From contig CAJODF010000040.1 of assembly GCA_905233555.1 (NCBI GenBank), forward strand, positions 1 through 44,135: DNA of 44,135 nucleotides. Reading direction: 5' to 3'. Position numbers and translations under genes: made by a program. The notes below the pieces were generated by a model. That model saw only the letters and a list, made by a program, of their open reading frames with translations, ran no database searches and was not told the DNA's origin. Each line of letters begins with the position of its first letter. Within the stretch, counting starts at the first letter, position 1. Shown here piece by piece: positions 15,948 to 23,151 of this stretch. This DNA comes from an uncultured Prevotella sp. Its GTDB lineage: Bacteria > Bacteroidota > Bacteroidia > Bacteroidales > Bacteroidaceae.

Positions 15948-17504
15948 ATGGATTGGAGAAAAATCGTTAAGGTCAGAAGGCAGGTGAAATGGATTTTACC
16001 TTTTTACCTTTTTACCTTTTTACCTTTATCTGTTTCCGCACAGCGGTTGCTGACACTCGACAGTTGTCGGGCGATGGCACTGCGCAACAACAAACAGATG
16101 CGTATCTCGCAAGTCAAGCAGGACGTGGCAGCGAACGCCCGTAAGGCAGCGCGCACCAAGTATCTGCCCCATGTGAGCGCTATAGGAACCTACGAGCATA
16201 CCAGTCGTGAGATATCGCTGCTGAGTGATGCCTATAAGACAGCGCTGCCGAACATGGGTACTACTGTGGTGACAGGTATGCAGCCACAGTTGCAAGGTCT
16301 CGCACAGACCTTCACCCAACTGGGTGGTGCCTTTGTGCAGATGGGTTTGCCCGCTGCCCAAGTGCAACAGACGATGGGTGGTCTGCAGACGCAGATGCAG
16401 GAGGGCATCACGAACCTGGCAGGACAACTGAATGCCATCGGAGCCGACATCGTGGAGGCCTTCCATACCGATACCCGCAATGTGTGGGCAGGTTCCATCC
16501 TGCTGACACAGCCTGTGTTTATGGGTGGTGCCATCGTGGCGATGAACAAGATGGCTGACATTACTGAGGATTTGATGACAAACTCTGCCGAGGCCAAGCG
16601 CCAGGCCACGCTCTACAAAATAGATCAGGCCTACTGGCAGGTGGTGTCGCTGACCCATAAGAAGAAACTCGCAGATGGCTATCTGGACCTCGTGAAGAAA
16701 CTCGACTCGGATGTCAGTAAGATGATTGAGGAGGGTGTGGCCACCCGTAGCGAGGGACTGAGTGTCAGTGTGAAAGTGAACGAGGCAGAGATGGCTGTCA
16801 CGAAAGTCAATGATGGTCTGGTGCTCTCGAAAATGTTACTCTGCGAACTCTGTGGACTGCCCGTCAACGAGGATATTACCCTCGCCGATGAGAATGTCGA
16901 GGAGATTGCCGTGGTGACACTTACTCCACAACTTGAGGTGGAGAAAGCCGTGGCCTTCCGTCCTGAACTCAAGATGCTCCAGAACACAATAGACCTCTCC
17001 AAACAGGCCACCAACGTGCTTAAGGCTGGTAACCTGCCTCAGGTGATGTTGACAGGTGGCTATCTGATCAGCAATCCCAGTTTGTATAATGGCTTCGAGA
17101 AAAAGTTCCGTGGTCTGTGGAATGTGGGCGTGATGGTGCGTGTGCCTATCTGGAACTGGGGCGACGTTGCCTATAAGGTGCGTGCGGCAAAGGGTGCCAC
17201 AAGCATTGCCAACCTCGAATTGGAGGAGGCTCGCGAGATGATTGAGTTGCAGGTGAACCAGAATACCTTCCGCGTGGATGAGGCCAACCGAAAACTGACG
17301 ATGGCGAATGCCAACATAGCCCGTGCCGACGAGAACCTGCGTACGGCTACCCTTGGTTTCAAGGAGGGTGTCATCACCCCCACCACCGTCATGGAGGCAC
17401 AGACCGCCTGGTTGCAGGCTCAGTCGCAGAAGATCGATGCGGAGATCGATGTGAAACTCTCACAGGTTGACCTCCAAAAGTCCCTCGGAACGTTAAGTGA
17501 ATAG
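15948..17504 (+). CDS. TolC family outer-membrane efflux protein
   Basis: A 518-aa exported protein with two outer-membrane-efflux (OEP) halves. The first starts LLTLDSCRAMALRNNKQM and the second covers FRPELKMLQNTIDLSKQAT to the end, including PIWNWGDVAYKVRAAK and LEEAREMIELQVNQ. It forms the trimeric channel of a tripartite exporter. The signal peptide is odd: residues about 16-26 (PFYLFTFLPL) are encoded by four 8-bp TTTTTACC units. The N-terminus also includes a charged stretch (MDWRKIVKVRRQVKW). A roughly 60-residue Gln/Gly-rich region (PQLQGLAQTFTQLGGAF onward) in the first half is an addition typical of Bacteroidetes TolC proteins. The HlyD-type adaptor follows. Confidence 0.9.
   Translation: MDWRKIVKVRRQVKWILPFYLFTFLPLSVSAQRLLTLDSCRAMALRNNKQMRISQVKQDVAANARKAARTKYLPHVSAIGTYEHTSREISLLSDAYKTALPNMGTTVVTGMQPQLQGLAQTFTQLGGAFVQMGLPAAQVQQTMGGLQTQMQEGITNLAGQLNAIGADIVEAFHTDTRNVWAGSILLTQPVFMGGAIVAMNKMADITEDLMTNSAEAKRQATLYKIDQAYWQVVSLTHKKKLADGYLDLVKKLDSDVSKMIEEGVATRSEGLSVSVKVNEAEMAVTKVNDGLVLSKMLLCELCGLPVNEDITLADENVEEIAVVTLTPQLEVEKAVAFRPELKMLQNTIDLSKQATNVLKAGNLPQVMLTGGYLISNPSLYNGFEKKFRGLWNVGVMVRVPIWNWGDVAYKVRAAKGATSIANLELEEAREMIELQVNQNTFRVDEANRKLTMANANIARADENLRTATLGFKEGVITPTTVMEAQTAWLQAQSQKIDAEIDVKLSQVDLQKSLGTLSE
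15993..16024 (+). repeat. 8-bp tandem tract (TTTTTACC x4) encoding a signal-peptide core
   Basis: Units start at 15993 (ATTTTACC), 16001, 16009 and 16017, each 8 bp. In frame they encode the eight-residue cycle FYLFTFLP. The following bases encode the cleavage region LSVSAQ. Confidence 0.9.
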
Positions 17505-17516
17505 TGAAAAGTAAAT
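17496..17516 (+). repeat. 7-bp tandem tract (AGTGAAT/AGTGAAA/AGTAAAT) at the tolC-like stop
   Basis: Three 7-bp units; the TAG stop of the TolC gene (17502-17504) spans the junction of units one and two. Confidence 0.75.
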
Positions 17517-17543
17517 AATTTGCTACCGCATAGAAGTAATCAC

Positions 17544-17578
17544 AAATTTCAAATTTAAAATTTCAAACTTCAAAGATT
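17544..17578 (+). repeat. 7-bp tandem tract (AAATTTC-like x5) ending at the HlyD start codon
   Basis: Units AAATTTC, AAATTTA, AAATTTC, AAACTTC and AAAGATT start at 17544, 17551, 17558, 17565 and 17572. The ATG at 17579 follows directly. Confidence 0.8.
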
Positions 17579-18565
17579 ATGAGCGCAAATAGTCAGCATA
17601 AAAACATCCTGCTTGCCATCGTTGGTTTTATAGCAGTGATCATTATCGTGGCCCTCATCGGTTTCTTTGCCCTCGATCGTGAGCCCAATGTGATTCAGGG
17701 TCAGGTGGAGGTCACTGAGTATCGAGTGTCCAGTAAGGTGCCAGGCCGTATTCTTGAGATCCGTGTGAAAGAAGGCGATTTCGTAAAGGCTGGTGATACC
17801 CTCGCCATCCTTGATGCGCCAGACGTACGTGCCAAGATGGAACAGGCCCGCAGTGCCGAGAACGCTGCTGCCGCCCTCGAACTGAAGGCACAGAACGGAG
17901 CCCGCAAGGAACAGATTCAGGGTGCATTCTCCGTGCTCCAGCAGGCCAAGGCAGGTTATGAGATTGCCGAGAAGTCGTACAATCGCATCCAGCGTCTCTT
18001 TGACGAGGGCGTGGTCAGTGCCCAGAAGCGTGACGAGGTCTATGCCAACTACAAGGCGATGGAGGCCCAGATGAAGGCTGCCCAGAGTCAGTACGACATG
18101 GCCGTGAACGGTGCCCGTATGGAGGATAAGATGGCTGCTGCCGCCCAAGTGGGACATGCCAGAGGGGCTGTCAACGAGGTGAACTCCTATATTCACGAGA
18201 CCGTACAGATTGCCCAGAAAGATGGTGAGGTCAGCGACATCTATCCGAAGGTAGGCGAACTCGTCGGCACAGGCTCTCCCATCATGTCGATTGCCGTGAT
18301 GGATGATATGTGGGGCACGTTCAATGTCCGCGAAGACCAGTTGAATGATATGCAGGTAGGCTCTGAGTTTACCGCTTTCGTTCCTGCCTTTAATAAAGAG
18401 GTGAAGATGAAGGTTTATTACTTGAAGGACCAAGGCTCGTATGCAGTGTGGAAGGCCACGAAGGCCAATGGCCAGTACGACCTGAAAACCTTCGAGGTAA
18501 AGGCTCGTCCGACGGAGAAGCTCGACGGTCTCCGTCCTGGAATGTCACTAATCATAAAGAAGTGA
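17579..18565 (+). CDS. HlyD-family periplasmic adaptor (membrane fusion protein)
   Basis: A 328-aa protein with an N-terminal membrane anchor (ILLAIVGFIAVIIIVALIG), a split lipoyl domain (YRVSSKVPGRILEIRVKEG and VSDIYPKVGELVGTGSP), an alpha-helical hairpin between them (about residues 85-190) and a beta-barrel region (GTFNVREDQLNDMQVG). It should link the ABC-2 permeases in the inner membrane to the TolC channel. The YhiI/EmrA-type layout matches adaptors found with paired ABC-2 permeases. Its TGA stop lies inside the GAAGTGA tract that leads into the permease gene. Confidence 0.9.
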   Translation: MSANSQHKNILLAIVGFIAVIIIVALIGFFALDREPNVIQGQVEVTEYRVSSKVPGRILEIRVKEGDFVKAGDTLAILDAPDVRAKMEQARSAENAAAALELKAQNGARKEQIQGAFSVLQQAKAGYEIAEKSYNRIQRLFDEGVVSAQKRDEVYANYKAMEAQMKAAQSQYDMAVNGARMEDKMAAAAQVGHARGAVNEVNSYIHETVQIAQKDGEVSDIYPKVGELVGTGSPIMSIAVMDDMWGTFNVREDQLNDMQVGSEFTAFVPAFNKEVKMKVYYLKDQGSYAVWKATKANGQYDLKTFEVKARPTEKLDGLRPGMSLIIKK

Positions 18566-18607
18566 GAAGTGAGAAGTGATGAGTGATAAGTGGTAAGTGA
18601 ACGGTGA
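18559..18607 (+). repeat. 7-bp tandem tract (GAAGTGA x7) spanning stop and start codons
   Basis: Seven consecutive units: three GAAGTGA, then TGAGTGA, TAAGTGG, TAAGTGA and ACGGTGA. The HlyD stop TGA (18563-18565) closes unit one and the permease GTG start (18604-18606) lies in unit seven. Confidence 0.9.
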
Positions 18608-19773
18608 AGCATCTTCGGAATATTTGGCGTATAGCGAAGCGTGAATGTAAGATTCTCAGGAAGAACCCCATTTACGGCTTCTGCATGATACTTTTCCCAC
18701 TTCTGGCGCTGTTCTTTTTCACGTCGTTGATGAATGCTGGCCTGCCTACGGATATGCCCGTCGGTGTCGTTGATCTTGACAATACCTCGACCTCGCGCAG
18801 TATCGTCCGTCGTCTCGACGCATTCCAGAGTTCGAAGGTCGTAGCGCATTATCCGAGTGTTGCTGAGGCCCGTCAGGCCATTCAGGACAATGAGATATAC
18901 GCTTTCCTTTATATCCCCAATGGAACGACGGATGCCTTGCTATCCTCCCGTCGGCCCAAGATTTCCTATTATTACAATATGGCGTCTATCATGTCGGGGG
19001 CACTGCTGATGAAAGATATGAAGGTCATCTCCAATCTTGGCTCTGCCGCCGTGGGACAGGCTACGATGCGTGCCAAGGGCTATACGCCTGAACAGATCAA
19101 GGCCTTTCTGCAACCCATCAGCATCGACCTGCACCAGATAGCCAACCCCTGGACGAATTACAACCTGTACCTCTCCACCGTGTTCGTGCCTGGTGTGATG
19201 ATGCTCTTCATGTTCCTCATCTCTGCCTATTCCCTCGGCATGGAACTGAAATTCGGCCGTAGCAAGGAGTGGATTGCAAAGGCCGACGGTAATATCGTGG
19301 TGGCTATCCTCGGTAAGTTCCTGCCTCAGGCACTGGTGTTTCTGACGCTGATATTCTTCTACGAGTTCTATATCTACTACGTGCTCCATTTCCCACATGT
19401 TGGTGGCTGGGGCAGCATTGTGCTGTTGGCTCTCTTGGAGGTCTTCGCCTCCATCGGCTTCGGCATCTTCGCCTTCGGTCTGATGCCGTCGTTGCGTATG
19501 TCGATGAGTATATGCTCCCTCTGGGCGGTACTCAGTTTCTCGCTGGCAGGTTCCGCATTCCCTGTGATGGGTATGGACACGCCTATACAAGCCCTGACGT
19601 GGCTCTTCCCGCTGCGCCATTATTATATGCTTTATCAGATTACGGTGTTCAACGGCTATCCGCTCATCGACGCATGGTTCCATTTCGTAGCCCTCGTGGG
19701 TTTCACACTGTTACCCTGGTTAGTCATCCGTAAGATTAAAAACGCAATGCTTACCTATGTCTATATTCCGTAA
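18604..19773 (+). CDS. ABC-2 type transporter permease (first of two)
   Basis: A 389-aa inner-membrane protein: N-terminal cytoplasmic segment (KHLRNIWRIAKRECKILRK), first membrane span (FCMILFPLLALFFFTSL), an extracytoplasmic domain of about 140 residues (VGVVDLDNTSTSRSIVRRL onward), and five C-terminal spans with GMELKFGRSKEWIAKADGN. This is the YhgE/YhhJ-type ABC-2 fold used for drug or lipid export. The start is GTG at 18604, within a 7-bp repeat; no in-frame ATG precedes the first span. It overlaps the second permease by 17 bp. No ABC ATPase gene lies in this cluster. Confidence 0.88.
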   Translation: MKHLRNIWRIAKRECKILRKNPIYGFCMILFPLLALFFFTSLMNAGLPTDMPVGVVDLDNTSTSRSIVRRLDAFQSSKVVAHYPSVAEARQAIQDNEIYAFLYIPNGTTDALLSSRRPKISYYYNMASIMSGALLMKDMKVISNLGSAAVGQATMRAKGYTPEQIKAFLQPISIDLHQIANPWTNYNLYLSTVFVPGVMMLFMFLISAYSLGMELKFGRSKEWIAKADGNIVVAILGKFLPQALVFLTLIFFYEFYIYYVLHFPHVGGWGSIVLLALLEVFASIGFGIFAFGLMPSLRMSMSICSLWAVLSFSLAGSAFPVMGMDTPIQALTWLFPLRHYYMLYQITVFNGYPLIDAWFHFVALVGFTLLPWLVIRKIKNAMLTYVYIP

Positions 19774-21025
19774 AATATATAACTGGATAGAGGATGCAGC
19801 CTATGTGTGGCGGCAGGAGATGAAGCAGGTGTTCCGCGATGAGGGCGTGCTGATCTTCTGTGTCATTGTGCCGCTCGTATATCCGCTGCTCTATTCATGG
19901 ATATATAATAACGAGGTGGTGCATGAGGTACCTGTCGCAGTGGTTGATCTGTCCCACTCGCATCAGTCGCGCCAGTTCATCCGTATGTGTGATGCCTCAC
20001 CTGATGTGCGTGTGGCCTATTATGCCGAAGACCTCGACGATGCGAAGTCGCTTGTCAGCCGTCAGGTGGTGAAGGGCATCTACCTGATTCCTGAGGACTT
20101 TGCCACCCGTATCAACCGTATGGAACAGACCTTTGTCAGCGTCTATTGCGACATGGCCCTGATACTCGCCTATAAAGCCATCTATCAGACGTCAGTGGCT
20201 GTTACGCAGACGATGGGTGCCCAAATACAAACAAAGATATCAGGTAATTATACCGCCCGCGAAGATGAGATCACCTCGAGACCGCTCGACTTTGAGGATG
20301 TGCCTATCTTCAATCCCCAGGGCGGATATGGCTCGTCCATCTTACCTGCCGTCTTGATGCTTATCCTGCAACAGACGCTGGTGCTGGGCATCGGACTGGC
20401 AGCAGGCACGGCCCGTGAGCGCAACCGCTACGGCGACCTCGTACCTATCCATAAGTGCTATGGTGGCGTGGGACGTATCTTAACGGGTAAGTCGCTCTGC
20501 TACCTGATGGTCTATGCTGTCATGGGGGCCTTCCTCACACTGGTTGTGCCGAGGCTCTTCCATTTCCTGCAACTGGCCACTTGGCAGAATCTGCTGGCGA
20601 TGATGGTGCCATACGTGCTGGCATGCGTTTTCTTCGGCATGACTGTCTCCTGCCTTGTGCGCTACCGTGAGAATGTCATGCTGCTGGTGGTGTTCATCTC
20701 ACTGCCTCTATTGTTCCTGACTGGTGTCTCGTGGCCGCAGTCGGCCATCCCTAGTTATTGGCAAGGCATCTCATGGCTCTTCCCCAGCACTTTTGGCATA
20801 CGCGCCTTTGTAAGGATGAATACCTTGGGAGGTACCTTAGGAGATGTGGCGCCTGAGGTGCGTTATCTGTGGATCCAGGCAATCGTCTATTTCTTGACAA
20901 CCTGTCTCGTCTATGCCCACCAACTCCACATCTCGCATCATCACGCCCGCGAGCGCCTCGACTACCTCCGCAAGAAACGACAGGTGCGTCTTGGTATAAA
21001 ACGATTAAACACATCAAAAATATGA
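19757..21025 (+). CDS. ABC-2 type transporter permease (second of two)
   Basis: A 422-aa paralog of the preceding permease with the same layout: cytoplasmic start (DAAYVWRQEMKQVFRDEG), span LIFCVIVPLVYPLLYSWIY, extracytoplasmic domain opening VPVAVVDLSHSHQSRQF, then spans including VLMLILQQTLVLGIGLAAG and TARERNRYGDL in a loop. It likely pairs with the first permease as a heterodimer. The C-terminal tail is basic (ARERLDYLRKKRQVRLGIK). The stop overlaps the start of the CDP-alcohol phosphatidyltransferase gene by 4 bp (ATGA), so the export genes and that lipid enzyme are translationally linked. Confidence 0.88.
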   Translation: MSIFRKIYNWIEDAAYVWRQEMKQVFRDEGVLIFCVIVPLVYPLLYSWIYNNEVVHEVPVAVVDLSHSHQSRQFIRMCDASPDVRVAYYAEDLDDAKSLVSRQVVKGIYLIPEDFATRINRMEQTFVSVYCDMALILAYKAIYQTSVAVTQTMGAQIQTKISGNYTAREDEITSRPLDFEDVPIFNPQGGYGSSILPAVLMLILQQTLVLGIGLAAGTARERNRYGDLVPIHKCYGGVGRILTGKSLCYLMVYAVMGAFLTLVVPRLFHFLQLATWQNLLAMMVPYVLACVFFGMTVSCLVRYRENVMLLVVFISLPLLFLTGVSWPQSAIPSYWQGISWLFPSTFGIRAFVRMNTLGGTLGDVAPEVRYLWIQAIVYFLTTCLVYAHQLHISHHHARERLDYLRKKRQVRLGIKRLNTSKI

Positions 21026-22002
21026 ATGAGAAATATTTTCAGACACTGAAATCTGCAGAGACGGAGGACTGGCTCGACTTCCATGTCATCCGCCCGCTCT
21101 GCTACTATTGCGCCAAAGGCTTTGACTATTTCGATATCCACCCAAATACGGTAACCATCCTGTCGATGTTTATTGGCGCAGGCAGTTGTGTGCTGTTTGC
21201 CCACGGCAGTTTTTATTACGAGGGCACCACTGGTATCCTCTACAACCTTGCCGCTATCGCCTTGCTGATGGTAGCTGATATCCTCGACTGCACTGATGGT
21301 CAGTTGGCCCGTATGACGGGCAAGAAGAGCCGCGTGGGCCGCATCCTCGACGGACTGGCAGGCTTTACGTGGTTTACGCCTATCTATGTGGCCTTCGTGT
21401 GGCGCTTCTATCATTACCACAGCCTGGAGTTCGGCTGGCTCGGCATCGCCGACACACCAACGAATGTGTGGATCGCATGCGCCGTTGTCTTCGTCCTTGG
21501 TCTGATGTCTGGCTTCAAGGGCATCGCCTCGCAGCAACGCTTAGCCGACTATTACATCCAGGTGCACCTCTTCTTCCTGAAGGGCGAGAAGGGCAGTGAG
21601 TTCGACAATTCCGTCCGCCAAAAGGAAATCTACGATCAGATGGGTGCAGAAACCCCAAGCTACGTACGCTGGTTCCAGAAATCATACGTCGATTACACAC
21701 GCAAGCAGGAGAAGGTTACACCGCAGTTCCAGCGCCTCTTGTCCGTCCTGCGCAATAAGTACGGCAGCATGGATCAGGTGCCACAGGAAATTCATGAGGA
21801 TATCCACCGCTCGTCGCTGGCGCTTATGTTCTGGAACGGTCTGCTCACCTTCAACTTCCGTTCGTTCTGGCTCTTCCTATTCTGCCTGATCGACCTCCCT
21901 GCCGAGTTCTTCATCTTCGAGGTCTTCGCCATGGGCCTGCTTACGGAGTACGTCCGTCGCCGCCACGAAGGTTTCTGCCGCCGCATTGCAGACAGCATAT
22001 AA
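21022..22002 (+). CDS. CDP-alcohol phosphatidyltransferase family protein
   Basis: A 326-aa membrane protein. I chose ATG 21022, which overlaps the permease stop (ATGA); an upstream in-frame ATG at 20869 lies inside the permease gene. The family motif DxxDGxxARx8GxxxDxxxD appears as DCTDGQLARMTGKKSRVG followed by RILDGLAG, so the last Asp of the motif is Gly. Such enzymes move a phosphoalcohol from a CDP-carrier onto another alcohol, as in phospholipid synthesis. Because the last Asp is important in characterised members, the reaction here is uncertain. The C-terminal ~120 residues (SEFDNSVRQKEIYDQMG onward) are a cytoplasmic extension with further spans. Confidence 0.85.
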   Translation: MNEKYFQTLKSAETEDWLDFHVIRPLCYYCAKGFDYFDIHPNTVTILSMFIGAGSCVLFAHGSFYYEGTTGILYNLAAIALLMVADILDCTDGQLARMTGKKSRVGRILDGLAGFTWFTPIYVAFVWRFYHYHSLEFGWLGIADTPTNVWIACAVVFVLGLMSGFKGIASQQRLADYYIQVHLFFLKGEKGSEFDNSVRQKEIYDQMGAETPSYVRWFQKSYVDYTRKQEKVTPQFQRLLSVLRNKYGSMDQVPQEIHEDIHRSSLALMFWNGLLTFNFRSFWLFLFCLIDLPAEFFIFEVFAMGLLTEYVRRRHEGFCRRIADSI

Positions 22003-22006
22003 TGAA

Positions 22007-22032
22007 ACATCCCGCCAATCGGCGGGACGTTT
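22007..22032. terminator. Bidirectional terminator between phosphatidyltransferase and mrp genes
   Basis: CCCGCC (22011-22016), loop AATC, GGCGGG (22021-22026), followed by ACGTTTTATTT on the plus strand. It sits in the 29-bp gap between convergent genes. Confidence 0.75.
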
Positions 22033-23150
22033 TATTTCATACCTACAATCTTTGTGGCTGGTTGTTCTTTGTTGCGGCGGTTAACGACTGTGACAACCGC
22101 CTGTGCCAAGTTGATGAAGGCGAGTCCTGTAGCCGTGTCGCTTGAGAGTGCAGCAGGAGTGCCGGCATCGCCGCTGTCACAGATGCTCTGCACGAGAGGA
22201 ATCTGTGCCAGCAGGGGAACGTCCATTTCCTGAGCGAGCGCCTTGCAGCCCTCACGACCGAAGATGTAGTACTTGTTCTCCGGCAGTTCAGCAGGGGTGA
22301 ACCACGCCATGTTTTCTATCAGGCCGAGAATGGGGACATTCACCTTCTCGTTGCGGTACATGTCGATACCTTTGCGGGCATCGGCAAGCGCCACCTGCTG
22401 TGGCGTCGAGACAATCACGGCACCCGTGATGGGGAGCGTCTGCAACAGCGTCAGATGTATGTCGCTGGTACCTGGTGGCGTATCCAGAATAAAATAGTCG
22501 AGTTCGCCCCAGTCGGCATCGGCGATGAGTTGTTTCAGCGCACTCGTAGCCATGCCGCCGCGCCAGAGGGTAGCGGTGGTGGGAGAGACGAAGAAACCGA
22601 TGGACAGGAGTTTAACGCCGTATTTCTCAATGGGACAGATGAGGTCGCGTCCGTCTTTCTTGACTGCATAGGGGCGCTCGTCTTCTACGTCGAACATCTT
22701 AGGCATCGAAGGGCCGAATATATCGGTATCGAGCAGACCTACCTTATAACCCAAACGGGCGAGGGCGATGGCGAGGTTGGCTGATACGGTACTCTTGCCG
22801 ACGCCGCCCTTGCCGCTACTCACGGCGATGATATTCTTCACACCAGGGAGCAATTGCTCGACAGAAGGACGGGGAGCCGACTTGAACTCAGTGGCAATCT
22901 CCACCTCGACATCCTGACCGCAGTGGTACTTGATGGCGGCCTCGGCGGCCTTGACGGTAGAACGCAGGAACGGATCGGTATCGCGGGGGAACTCCAGCAC
23001 GACCTTTACGTGCCATGGCTCTCCTTCAGTCGAAGGGGCGGCTACGGATGGCGTATCGGCCACCATTCCGCTCTCCACGAGACTCTTCTTCGTGCCGGCA
23101 TACGTCACCGTTGCCAGCGCGTCCATGATCAGTTGAGGATAAAGCGTCAT
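22032..23150 (-). CDS. Mrp/NBP35 family Fe-S carrier ATPase
   Basis: A 372-aa protein from ATG 23150 (a frame extension to 23174 lies in the previous gene). After a diverged ~90-residue N-terminal DUF59-like domain comes the deviant Walker A SSGKGGVGKST (111-121), with GLLDTDIFGPSMPKMF and DYFILDTPPGTSD downstream. Family members carry and deliver iron-sulfur clusters to apoproteins. The CxxC pair usual in Mrp/ApbC near ENMAWF is absent here; WFTPAELPENKYYIFG replaces it, as in many Bacteroidetes to my memory. It starts 1 bp after the BspA-like gene on the same strand and is probably cotranscribed. Confidence 0.9.
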   Translation of the reverse strand: MTLYPQLIMDALATVTYAGTKKSLVESGMVADTPSVAAPSTEGEPWHVKVVLEFPRDTDPFLRSTVKAAEAAIKYHCGQDVEVEIATEFKSAPRPSVEQLLPGVKNIIAVSSGKGGVGKSTVSANLAIALARLGYKVGLLDTDIFGPSMPKMFDVEDERPYAVKKDGRDLICPIEKYGVKLLSIGFFVSPTTATLWRGGMATSALKQLIADADWGELDYFILDTPPGTSDIHLTLLQTLPITGAVIVSTPQQVALADARKGIDMYRNEKVNVPILGLIENMAWFTPAELPENKYYIFGREGCKALAQEMDVPLLAQIPLVQSICDSGDAGTPAALSSDTATGLAFINLAQAVVTVVNRRNKEQPATKIVGMK

Positions 23151-23151
23151 C

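Noticed and set aside
20869..21021. N-terminal extension of the CDP-alcohol phosphatidyltransferase frame
   Set aside because: It lies inside the second permease gene and has a Pro/Arg-rich shadow-like sequence; ATG 21022 gives an ATGA overlap and the natural start.
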